NCBI GenBank assembly: GCA_020636005.1
Contig: JACJYR010000001.1
Span: 1,870,001 to 1,934,000 of the forward strand
DNA: 64,000 nucleotides
Origin: Lewinellaceae bacterium
GTDB lineage: Bacteria > Bacteroidota > Bacteroidia > Chitinophagales > Saprospiraceae
Direction of reading: 5' to 3'
The translations under genes and the position numbers were made by a program. Each line of letters starts with the position of its first letter. Position 1 is the stretch's first letter. Positions 25,423 to 32,944 of this stretch are shown here, one piece after another. The notes below the pieces were generated by a model. That model was not told the DNA's origin, did not search any database, and saw only the letters and a program-made list of their open reading frames with translations.

Positions 25423-28400
25423 TCATTTCCGCACCACAAATATCACATTTGATGTAAACTTCGTCTGGTCAATCCGCTCCACCTGCATTCCAAACTCCCC
25501 GGCAATTGCCTCAATCGTCCGGCCCGACATGAACGAAAGCCCATGCTCCGTCACCTTGTTGAACTGGCAGAAACGGGTGGAGAAATACTCCGTCCACCAG
25601 GTGCCTTTTTGCCGCTCCGCCAGGTCTTTGTCGCCGTCCCGGATGACGGCCACGCCACCGGGATTGAGGTTGGTGAAACATTTGCGGAGCAAGCTTTCCT
25701 GCTCCGTTGGCTGCAAGTAGTGCAGCACATCGCTCAGGATGAAACAGTCGTAATTTTCAAACGCCATCTCCACGGCGCTGCCGTGGATGAAGTTGATCTT
25801 GTCGGTTTTGGAGTAACAATGGTTGGCTGTTGCCACCTTTTCCTCGTCGTAATCAATCCCCGTTATTTCACGTTCCTCGGAGAGGAAATACAGCATGTAG
25901 TCCATAAAGCCATAGCCGCAGCCGATGTCGAGGATTTTCCCCCGAAGGGGTACTAACTGATGAAACGGGGAATAGTTTTTCTCCATCGCCGTCTTTATGC
26001 GGGCGTACCATTCCAACACGGGGCCTTTGTAGAGGTAGTTGGCCAGCAGGCGCTCCCGGTGGTAGGCGGGCGTTTCCCGCTCCGCTTTCAGCTTGGCGTA
26101 TTCTTGTTTAAAATAGCGGCTGATGCGCTTCGTGCGTTCAGCGTATCCCTCGCCAAAACTCTTGTCGTCAGGTGAAATACGGGGCAGCCACTTCATGTTG
26201 ATCTCGCCGTTTTTCACCATAAAATCTCCTTTGGAAACGGAATAATGGCAGCCGTGGAACACCAGCGGCAGGATGTCCAGTTGGAACTGTTCCGCCAGGT
26301 AAAATGCGCCTTTGTGGAAGCGCCCGATTTTCCCGTCAGTCGAACGGGTGCCTTCGGGAAACACGACGATGGAATAGCCTTCCTTCACCCGCTCCCGCAA
26401 GCGCTCCACGTTGTCAACGCCCTCGCCAACAGGGTAATAATCGGCCAGTTGCACCACTTTTCCGAAGAAGGGCGATTCCCATACCCATTTGTTCGTAAGC
26501 AAAAGCACCTTTGGATGGAGCATCACCGTGGAGAGGATGTCGAGCACCGAACTGTGGTTGGCGATGATGATGGCGGGTTTTGAGAAGTCTTTGTTTTCAG
26601 GATTGAAAATGGTCTTTTTTACATTGAACATCATGTAGATGACCGAGCCGGCCATTTTGCTCATCATCCAATGGTAAACGTACTTCACCCGCCGCCTGCC
26701 GATGGGCAGCCATTTTAAAAAAAGCAAACCAATGCCACTGAGCAAAATGCTGCCCAGGCCAAAATAGCCGAAGGCATAAGAGGAACTGACGAACTTGGGC
26801 AGCGTCCACGGCGGGCGCCCTTTGTCCACCCTGTTTTTGATGAAATAATTAAATAAAAACGGCTCCAAAATATTGGACATGAACACCACGCACACAATGC
26901 CCACCACCGACACGACGGCCAACGAGCGGATGGCCGGGTGTTTCGCCAAAATTAAAACGCCCAGCCCAATGATGGTGGCGATGGCCGATATGACGATGGA
27001 CGCCCGTATGACAGGCAAGCTCTTTTGACCGGTCTTGTACTCCCGCTGCATACCTTCCATCACGAAGATGGCGAAGTCGTCGCCGAGGCCGAAGATGAGC
27101 GCCGAGAGGATGACGTTGACGATGTTGAACTGGATGCCCAGCAAGCTCATCAGTCCCAAAATCCACACCCAACTGACGGCCATCGGCAGGAAGGTGATGA
27201 AGGCCAGTTCGATGCGCCCGTAGATGAGCAGCAGCGCCACGAACACCAGCACCGAGGAGTAGATGGCGATTTTGTTGAAATCGTCCTGCACCAGTCCGAC
27301 GAAGAGTTCCGTGAGGTAGGTTTTGTCAATGACGGAGGTGTGGGGCATGGTTTCCAGCCGCCGGTAAATGGCGGAGTTCTTTTCCCGCTCGGCCTTCATC
27401 ATGGTGACGACGCCGACCTGGCCGGGGCGTTCGTTCACATAGTCGGCCAGGAAGAGGTCTTTGAAGCGCTGCACGTCGGCTGAGTCGGCGGGCTGGAAGT
27501 CTTTTTCCAGCATGACCATGAAGGGACGGAAAGCGGAAGCCTTGAAACCCAGCGCCTGCCCGTCGGCAAGCAGGTGGCTTATCACTTCTTTTTTCTTTTC
27601 GGGTGTCCAATAGTTGTTCCAGCGCTCGATGCGCAGCCGTTGCAGGGAGTCGGAAAGCAGGAAGGTGGAGACGCCGGAATATTTTCTGATCAAGCTGTCC
27701 GCCTTCATCTTTTCCAGCACGGGGGTGAGGTTCTCGTTGTTGCGGAGCGCCTCCTCCAGGGTGCTGCCCACCGACACGGCATAGACCGACTGCATGGCGA
27801 AGGCGTTGAGTTGGTTGAGCTTTTCCTGGGAGGCGATGAGCGAGGGCGGCATGAAATTGAGGTTGTTCATGTCGCTGTCGAAGCTCACTTTTCGGGCGAA
27901 AAAAAGCATAACGGGCGTGAGCAGCATCAAGGCCCTGACGACATATTTGCTCTTGTCGGGCCGCCACTTGCCCAGGCGGGTGAGGATGGTGGCACGGGGC
28001 AGGCCGTCGGCGGTGGGTTCTGTTTTTGGGGTGCGCACCAGGTGCGGCAGCACGATGAGGGTAAACAGCGCCGTGCCTATCAAACTGAACCCAGCGAACA
28101 GGCCCAAGTCCCTCAGTATCTGCGAATTGACGAATTGCAAACAAAAGAAAGCGCCGATGGTGGTCAGGCTGCCGATGGTCATGGGTTCGGCCATTTCGGC
28201 GATGACCTCACGCACGTTGGGGTGGTTCCTGAAATGGGTGAAAAAATGGATCGAATAGTTCAGCGCAATGCCGAACACCACTGATCCCGTGCCGAGCGCA
28301 ATGATGGAAATGGAGCCTTTCAGCAAATAAAAACAGGCCAGCGCAAAGCCGCCGCCGAACAGCACGGGCAGTATCATCAGCAGCGGCGCCCGCAGATTTC

Positions 28401-29274
28401 GGAAAAACACCCAGATGGCGGCCAGCAACAAGATGATGGTGATGGTGAGGGTGAGTTCCGCATCTTTCCGCAACTGCACCGCATTGCCGACGGCCACCGC
28501 CGTGGAGCCGAAAAAGGTCGTGCCCACATCCTCGAAGCCATCCGCCGTCTGTGCCTGGATGGCCTGCTCCATGCCCTCTATCAGCTTGCGGTTGTTGATG
28601 GTCTCGGCGGTGGGGTTGCTGGGCAGGATGAACAGCAGTAGGTTGCGGCCGTCCCGGGTCATCACGTAGCCGTCGTACAGCTCGTAGTTTTCGTCGTACT
28701 GGAAATCCTGGTATTTCTTCATGCCCAGCCAGGTGAGGCCGAGCGGGTCACGGGGGATGAGGCGTTTCATGATCAGCCCGGCGGGGGAACTGAGCGTGCG
28801 CAGGTCGTCTTCCAACTTGCCGGGGATGTTTTCGGGGGCGGTCAGCGTGTCAATGAGTTTGTAATCTTCCTCCTCCAAAAACGAGGGCAGGTGCTCGTGC
28901 ATGTAGTCGAACAGTTGCAGGGCCACCTCGTCGTCCACCCGCACCTGCATGGAGGCGATGTATTGGCCGACGGTCGAGTCGAGCCGTTCCACCAGTGCCT
29001 CGGTGTATTCGACGAGGCGGTCGGGGTCGGCAGGGGCAGTGGTGTCTTTCTGCGAAACGGTGACGATGAGCTTTTCGAGGAACTTGGAGTTTTGGAAAAT
29101 GTCGTTGAAGCGGGCCGTCTTCTCGTTGTCGGGCAGGGCCTTGGTGATGTCTTCCTCCAGCTTGATCTGAAAGGCCAAAAAGCCGATGACGGCCACGCAC
29201 AGCAGCACCAACAAGGCGAGCAGTCCCCTCCTGTTTTCAAAAAATATGTAGATGCCGGTAAAGATGTTGGCCAT
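25423..29274 (-). CDS. Trifunctional MMPL transporter / lysophospholipid acyltransferase / SAM methyltransferase
   Basis: 1283 aa from the ATG at 29274 (MANIFTGIYIFFENRRG); a longer frame to 29355 reads through the promoter region. Residues about 1-800 form an RND/MMPL exporter with about 12 membrane helices in two halves. Next comes a PlsC-type acyltransferase with NHSSVLD (about 906, Hx4D) and FPEGTRSTDGK. The end (about 1110-1283) is a class I methyltransferase with ILDIGCGYGFMDYM and the acidic GIDYDEE. This fusion is known from flexirubin/aryl-polyene clusters of Bacteroidota, where it is thought to load, move and methylate the pigment lipid. Followed by desaturase and C45 genes; no ketosynthases in the window. 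Confidence 0.9.
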   Translation of the reverse strand: MANIFTGIYIFFENRRGLLALLVLLCVAVIGFLAFQIKLEEDITKALPDNEKTARFNDIFQNSKFLEKLIVTVSQKDTTAPADPDRLVEYTEALVERLDSTVGQYIASMQVRVDDEVALQLFDYMHEHLPSFLEEEDYKLIDTLTAPENIPGKLEDDLRTLSSPAGLIMKRLIPRDPLGLTWLGMKKYQDFQYDENYELYDGYVMTRDGRNLLLFILPSNPTAETINNRKLIEGMEQAIQAQTADGFEDVGTTFFGSTAVAVGNAVQLRKDAELTLTITIILLLAAIWVFFRNLRAPLLMILPVLFGGGFALACFYLLKGSISIIALGTGSVVFGIALNYSIHFFTHFRNHPNVREVIAEMAEPMTIGSLTTIGAFFCLQFVNSQILRDLGLFAGFSLIGTALFTLIVLPHLVRTPKTEPTADGLPRATILTRLGKWRPDKSKYVVRALMLLTPVMLFFARKVSFDSDMNNLNFMPPSLIASQEKLNQLNAFAMQSVYAVSVGSTLEEALRNNENLTPVLEKMKADSLIRKYSGVSTFLLSDSLQRLRIERWNNYWTPEKKKEVISHLLADGQALGFKASAFRPFMVMLEKDFQPADSADVQRFKDLFLADYVNERPGQVGVVTMMKAEREKNSAIYRRLETMPHTSVIDKTYLTELFVGLVQDDFNKIAIYSSVLVFVALLLIYGRIELAFITFLPMAVSWVWILGLMSLLGIQFNIVNVILSALIFGLGDDFAIFVMEGMQREYKTGQKSLPVIRASIVISAIATIIGLGVLILAKHPAIRSLAVVSVVGIVCVVFMSNILEPFLFNYFIKNRVDKGRPPWTLPKFVSSSYAFGYFGLGSILLSGIGLLFLKWLPIGRRRVKYVYHWMMSKMAGSVIYMMFNVKKTIFNPENKDFSKPAIIIANHSSVLDILSTVMLHPKVLLLTNKWVWESPFFGKVVQLADYYPVGEGVDNVERLRERVKEGYSIVVFPEGTRSTDGKIGRFHKGAFYLAEQFQLDILPLVFHGCHYSVSKGDFMVKNGEINMKWLPRISPDDKSFGEGYAERTKRISRYFKQEYAKLKAERETPAYHRERLLANYLYKGPVLEWYARIKTAMEKNYSPFHQLVPLRGKILDIGCGYGFMDYMLYFLSEEREITGIDYDEEKVATANHCYSKTDKINFIHGSAVEMAFENYDCFILSDVLHYLQPTEQESLLRKCFTNLNPGGVAVIRDGDKDLAERQKGTWWTEYFSTRFCQFNKVTEHGLSFMSGRTIEAIAGEFGMQVERIDQTKFTSNVIFVVRK

Positions 29275-29303
29275 GTACGGTTTGGGTTTTGGAAATCGGG
29301 GGG

Positions 29304-29311
29304 CAAAAGTA
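29304..29311 (-). promoter_or_regulatory. -7 box TACTTTTG (minus strand) for the trifunctional MMPL gene
   Basis: CAAAAGTA on the plus strand is TACTTTTG on the minus strand, a TAnnTTTG match 29 nt before the ATG at 29274. Repeated with its surroundings at 30560-30567. Confidence 0.45.
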
Positions 29312-29416
29312 CGGAGAGGATTGGGAAAGTGGGTGAGAGGGGCGGAACTTGGCAACTGGCCATCATTTGTGGCCGGTTTGAAAAAACTTTGGGCGAGATG
29401 TCTAATGAAGATTGGT

Positions 29417-29424
29417 TATATTTG
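29417..29424 (+). promoter_or_regulatory. -7 box TATATTTG for the MazEF-like operon
   Basis: TAnnTTTG match 14 nt before the ATG at 29439, preceded by GAAGATTGGT. The same block, as GAAGATTGGTTAGATTTG, precedes xisI. Confidence 0.55.
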
Positions 29425-29438
29425 TAGAAAAATCAGCC

Positions 29439-29714
29439 ATGCAAGCGGAAATACAAAAATTGGAGCTCATTGCCTGGATAGCATCTATTGACGACAAAGG
29501 GGTGCTTGAAAAATTGTACGCTGTCAAAAAAGCGCTTGAGCCTGAAAAGCAATCGAAAAAGAAGCCACAAGCATCGTCGCAAGCTGCCGATCAATTGAAT
29601 AGGGACGAAGCCCTTCAAAAAGCGGCACAACTATTATTGAAAGACTACGAGAATGATGGCGAACTCACGGCTTTTTCCATTTTAGATGGCGAGGATATTT
29701 ATGAAACGAAGTGA
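29439..29714 (+). CDS. Probable antitoxin of a MazEF/PemIK-type pair
   Basis: 91 aa from the ATG at 29439. Mostly helical and charged (LELIAWIASIDDKGVLEKLY, then KQSKKKPQASSQAADQLNRD), ending in an acidic tail (LTAFSILDGEDIYETK) that could wrap the toxin. No DNA-binding domain is obvious. It overlaps the MazF-like gene by 14 nt, so the two are translationally coupled. The call rests mainly on this position; the family is not one I can name. Confidence 0.7.
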   Translation: MQAEIQKLELIAWIASIDDKGVLEKLYAVKKALEPEKQSKKKPQASSQAADQLNRDEALQKAAQLLLKDYENDGELTAFSILDGEDIYETK

Positions 29715-30039
29715 AATCTGGCTCATCAACCTTGACCCTACCATCGGGGCGGAAATTAGGAAAACCAGGCCGGCAGTTATCGTCAACGACGATGCTTTGG
29801 GAATCCTGCCTTTGAAAGTTATCGTGCCGATAACCGACTGGAAACCCAACTATGCTGTCGCAGATTGGATGGTGAAATTAGAGCCCAACGCTATCAATAA
29901 CCTGGCAAAGGGCTCAGCTGCGGACTGTTTTCAGGTCAGGTCCCTTTCACAATTGAGGATGGTCAGAAAAATCGGGGAACTGGATGACCTGAAAATGAGC
30001 GAAATTGAAGGTGCGCTGGCTAAGGTGTTGAGAATTTAA
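29701..30039 (+). CDS. mazF: MazF/PemK-type mRNA interferase toxin
   Basis: 112 aa from the ATG at 29701. The N-terminus MKRSEIWLINLDPTIGAEIR then KTRPAVIV is the MazF signature (substrate loop and the Arg before PAVIV). Further family features: LPLKVIVPIT and the later CFQVRSLSQLRM with the conserved Ser/Arg. The fold is an SH3-like barrel that cuts single-stranded RNA at short motifs. Start overlaps the antitoxin stop. Appears complete and likely active. Confidence 0.92.
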   Translation: MKRSEIWLINLDPTIGAEIRKTRPAVIVNDDALGILPLKVIVPITDWKPNYAVADWMVKLEPNAINNLAKGSAADCFQVRSLSQLRMVRKIGELDDLKMSEIEGALAKVLRI

Positions 30040-30135
30040 TTTGGTGACAGATGATGGTGCTGACCTTAGATGTTGGATTACATGAACGGACTACGGGAAA
30101 AACTGAATCAGTTAAGCGATAAAAAGAAATAGCCA

Positions 30136-30446
30136 ATGGTCACTATCAATAATACCGCACTAAAACATCAATTGGAACAATTTTCTAAACTTGGCTCGGA
30201 GGCAGAGCGAAAAGCATTCTGGGAAAACTTTTCAAAAGACTTTGACTCCCTGGACGCATTGGCACAGGAAAACATGCGCCAATCATGGCTGAAAACATGG
30301 ACAAGGTTGAATCACGGTTGAAAGCCATTGGGAAACAATTGGATACGGCCATTGATGAAATCAGGGTTTTTCCTGCTGATGCCTCCGAGGCCCGGCTCAT
30401 TGAAGCGCTGCTGGATAGGATGGGGGTAAGGTATCGGGTGGGGTAA
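30136..30446 (+). pseudogene. Frameshifted copy of the 31038-31358 gene
   Basis: Starts MVTINNTALKHQLEQFSKLG and stays in frame to QSWLK, where an A-run has four A instead of the five in the intact copy; the frame then ends after 61 codons. In the next frame the match resumes (KVESRLKAIGKQLDTAIDE) through MGVRYRVG and a stop at 30446. The last ~120 nt are almost identical to 31220-31340. A 50-nt block before the start (30082-30132, MNGLREKLNQLSD in frame) is also duplicated at 30990-31035. The second copy is intact, so this one is the decayed partner. Confidence 0.75.
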
Positions 30447-30469
30447 GAGTGCAACTTTTGAACATTACT

Positions 30470-30530
30470 GCGGCCTGGAGGCCGCTATCTTGGCCCGTGA
30501 ACAAGCATAGCTTGTGACGAGCGTGATGTT
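30470..30530 (+). repeat. REP-like element, copy 1
   Basis: Contains the palindrome GCGGCCTGGAGGCCGC and a second dyad ACAAGCATAGCTTGT, ending GACGAGCGTGATGTT. An inverted copy about 80% identical is at 32373-32433. Confidence 0.7.
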
Positions 30531-30559
30531 CCTAAATTGACAGACGGTGCCCCAGCTGG

Positions 30560-30657
30560 CAAAAGTACGGAGAGGAGTGGGAAAGTGAGGGGGTGATGGG
30601 GAAACTTAAGTGGTGGCCTCTAATTGTGCTCGGTTCTGGGAAGATTGGTTAGATTTG
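30560..30657. promoter_or_regulatory. Second copy of the divergent promoter block, upstream of xisI
   Basis: Repeats the block at 29304-29424: GGCAAAAGTACGGAGAGGA, then TGGGAAAGTG, and at the end GAAGATTGGTTAGATTTG. The plus-strand -7 box TAGATTTG (30650-30657) is only 4 nt before the ATG at 30662, so transcription may start at or next to the start codon. Confidence 0.55.
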
Positions 30658-30661
30658 TAGT

Positions 30662-30985
30662 ATGGGAAAGACAGTGAAATATCAAAAAATTATCCTTCAG
30701 CTATTGGCTGATTATGCGGCCATCAAGCCCATCAATTGGGAAGATGCCGAACACCAGGTTATTGCCGACGAGAAAAACCATCACTACCAATTGGTACGCA
30801 TGGGCTGGAAGGACGACCGCTACCACCACTACGCTATTTTTCATTTCGACATCCGGGATGGCAAGGTGTGGGTGCGGCAAAACCGCACCGATGCGGATAT
30901 TGAGGCGGAGTTGATGGATTCGGGGATTGCTGCGGACGATATTGTGGTGAGCTATCGGATGCCGCTTGCAGAGGTTACGAGTTGA
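30662..30985 (+). CDS. xisI: XisI-family protein (orphan)
   Basis: 107 aa. Matches the XisI family: KTVKYQKIILQLLADYA at the N-terminus, YQLVRMGWKDDRYHHYAIFH in the middle, and the conserved VRQNRTDADIEAELMDSGI near the end. XisI was named as a factor controlling excision of the fdxN element in cyanobacteria; its usual partner XisH, which has an endonuclease-like fold, is not next to it. Here it lies between the two copies of a duplicated small gene. It may be a remnant of a lost pair or act in trans. Confidence 0.88.
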   Translation: MGKTVKYQKIILQLLADYAAIKPINWEDAEHQVIADEKNHHYQLVRMGWKDDRYHHYAIFHFDIRDGKVWVRQNRTDADIEAELMDSGIAADDIVVSYRMPLAEVTS

Positions 30986-31037
30986 CATGAACGTACTTTG
31001 GGAAAACCGAATCAGTGGAGCGATAAAGAAATAGCAA

Positions 31038-31358
31038 ATGGTCAAGAATACAGTGCGCAATAATCAATTCGAACAATTTTCAAAACTTGGCTCAGAGGCT
31101 GAGCGAAAAGCAATCTGGGAAAACTTTTCCCAAGACTTTGATGCTTTAGACCCATCTGAACAAGAGGACATTCGCCAATCATGGTTGAAAAACACGGACA
31201 GTGTTGAATCCCGATTGAAAGCTATCGGGAAGCAATTGAATACGGCCATTGATGAAATCAGGGTTTTTCCTGCTGATGCCTCCGAGGCCCGGCTCATTGA
31301 GGCGCTGCTGGATAGGATGGGGGTAAGGTATAGGATAGGGGAAGATCCGCTGCGCTGA
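31038..31358 (+). CDS. Small conserved-looking protein of unknown function (intact copy of a duplication)
   Basis: 106 aa. Begins MVKNTVRNNQFEQFSKLGSE; helical, charged, with FSQDFDALDPSEQEDIRQSW, then VESRLKAIGKQLNTAIDEI and DRMGVRYRIGEDPLR. No domain recognised. A decayed copy lies at 30136-30446. The helical N-terminus with FSKLGSEAERKAIWENF recalls antitoxin-like small proteins, but this is only an impression. Lies between xisI and the PLD nuclease gene. Confidence 0.65.
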   Translation: MVKNTVRNNQFEQFSKLGSEAERKAIWENFSQDFDALDPSEQEDIRQSWLKNTDSVESRLKAIGKQLNTAIDEIRVFPADASEARLIEALLDRMGVRYRIGEDPLR

Positions 31359-31402
31359 AGGATTACCAAAACAGGGAATTAGAAAACTAATAGTTAGGTT
31401 CT

Positions 31403-32329
31403 ATGAAAACAATTACAAGTAAACTTTCTGACAATTTAAAAAACATTCTTAAAACCTCCGATGAAATTTGGGTAGCCGTAGCACTATTAAATCTCCAAGG
31501 TTTTGACTTTATTTTTCAAACAATTAATGAAAACTGCAAAATTAATTTAATTGTAGGAATAGACTTGCCGACAGATCCGTCAGCTTTGACAAATATTCTT
31601 TCATTTAAAACGAAGCACACTATTTCGGCATACGTTTTCACAATGCAAGTTTTTCATCCTAAGGTATATATTGTTAGAACAGGTAACCATTTTAAATCTT
31701 TTGTCGGTTCTGCGAATTGTACTCGTGGCGGACTTGAGACAAATGTTGAAATGACTATCGAGGTTGACAATCAAGAAACATCAGAACAGTTATTGGCTTG
31801 GTATTTTGAAATTCAGAAAAAAGCTCAAATTCTGGATGCTGATTTCATTGATAGTTATAAACCAATTTATGAGAATAGGCTTGAACGAGGAAAAAAAGAT
31901 AAGTGCGAGATTAATAACTTTAAGGCACAAAAAATCAGAAGTAAAATTCAGTTAGACACTTCTATTCAAGATTTATTAATTGGAGCTTCAAAAGAACTTA
32001 CATCCCTATTCGAAAGATTAAACGCAGCAATTGTTGAAATAAACCCAAAAATAAATTCTTATAGCAAGAATGGTGAAATCTTATACAAAACTTCGATCAA
32101 CTTTGTAGCACTTCGATTAGCAAAGAGGAAAAATCAGATTCGGGTCATCTTAAGAACAAAGGATGAAGAAATTTATGATCCTAAAAGAATAACTGGAAAA
32201 GTTCCTGAGAATTATAGGTGGGGCTACATGAACAGAATTACTTTTTTAGACACTAAAAGTATTGGGAATCACTACACCCTGCAAGACATTATTGATTTGA
32301 TTGTTCAGTCCTATAATGCGACAAAATAG
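31403..32329 (+). CDS. PLD-like nuclease with DUF5655-like C-terminal domain
   Basis: 308 aa. The N-terminal ~165 residues form a phospholipase-D-like domain with one HKD-type motif: FHPKVYIVRTG (His-x-Lys) followed by FVGSANCTRGGL. Single-motif PLD nucleases act as dimers. The C-terminal ~110 residues (YKTSINFVALRLAKRKNQI, then DPKRITGKVPENYRWGYMN) look like DUF5655, a domain attached to several nuclease-like proteins. The DNA is clearly A/T-rich compared with the genes on both sides, which suggests recent transfer. Neighbours are toxin-antitoxin and xisI genes. A restriction or defence role is inferred, not shown. Confidence 0.75.
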   Translation: MKTITSKLSDNLKNILKTSDEIWVAVALLNLQGFDFIFQTINENCKINLIVGIDLPTDPSALTNILSFKTKHTISAYVFTMQVFHPKVYIVRTGNHFKSFVGSANCTRGGLETNVEMTIEVDNQETSEQLLAWYFEIQKKAQILDADFIDSYKPIYENRLERGKKDKCEINNFKAQKIRSKIQLDTSIQDLLIGASKELTSLFERLNAAIVEINPKINSYSKNGEILYKTSINFVALRLAKRKNQIRVILRTKDEEIYDPKRITGKVPENYRWGYMNRITFLDTKSIGNHYTLQDIIDLIVQSYNATK

Positions 32330-32333
32330 CGCC

Positions 32334-32370
32334 GCTGTCCCACCCCACTATCCCACCACCTTCCCATTGA
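32334..32370 (+). repeat. CCCAC word array after the PLD nuclease gene
   Basis: TGTCCCACCCCACTATCCCA then CCACCTTCCCATT: a locally repeated word related to the CTTTCCCA/CTCTCC words on the minus strand at 29313-29345 and 30570-30600. Confidence 0.4.
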
Positions 32371-32372
32371 AA

Positions 32373-32433
32373 AACATCACCGCTCGTTGCAAGCTGTGCT
32401 TGCATACGGGCTAAGGTAGCGGCCTCTGGCCGC
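32373..32433 (-). repeat. REP-like element, copy 2 (inverted)
   Basis: On the minus strand it reads GCGGCCAGAGGCCGCTACCT then TAGCCCGTATGCAAGCAC and AGCTTGCAACGAGCGGTGAT, matching 30470-30530. With copy 1 it brackets xisI, the small gene and the PLD nuclease gene. Confidence 0.7.
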
Positions 32434-32561
32434 CATACGCAGGTCAAGTGTTGAGCGCAGCGGCTCTTGCGGCCTCCTGCCTACCAAAAATTTCAAAAGC
32501 ATCTCCACAAAACACTATCGCCCGGGTTTTGTACTTTTATTTGCACTTCAAATCATCAGCC

Positions 32562-32858
32562 ATGACACTTGTGTTGAATTTTTCAGGCAACGCCAATCGG
32601 GAGCAGCTTTCGCAACTCGGCGAGTGGCTCAAAGAAATGGGATTGGAAAAATCCTTTAAGGTAGCGCTGCCCTCGCCGGAAGAACCAGGCACCGATGATT
32701 TTATTGAAGAAATATTCGAGGAGGCCGAAGCTGGTTTTGCTGCCGGAAGAACCCACACAGGAGATGGATGCCTATCTGCGAAACTACCAAAATACCCTAC
32801 CTTCACCCCACAAAAATCCATAATGAGGCTGAGGCAATTGCTTCCTGCAATAAATTGA
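32562..32858 (+). CDS. Small protein of unknown function, possibly frameshifted near its end
   Basis: 98 aa from the ATG at 32562 (MTLVLNFSGNANREQLSQLG); the longer frame to 32448 is not credible. Acidic middle (EEPGTDDFIEEIFEEAE). From about 32727 the +1 frame reads KLVLLPEEPTQEMDAYLRNY and QNTLPSPHKNP to a stop at 32821-32823, which looks more protein-like than the in-frame tail. A one-base indel around 32725 is therefore likely. Type II antitoxin-like size and charge, but no partner toxin is adjacent. Precedes the helicase gene by about 90 nt. Confidence 0.5.
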   Translation: MTLVLNFSGNANREQLSQLGEWLKEMGLEKSFKVALPSPEEPGTDDFIEEIFEEAEAGFAAGRTHTGDGCLSAKLPKYPTFTPQKSIMRLRQLLPAIN

Positions 32859-32944
32859 TATAAGTGCAAATTCAAAAAACGGCATAGGTTTTTTTGAAAG
32901 ATGCCTTTAAACCTGCTAATTATCTACCGTCAACCACCCAGCAC

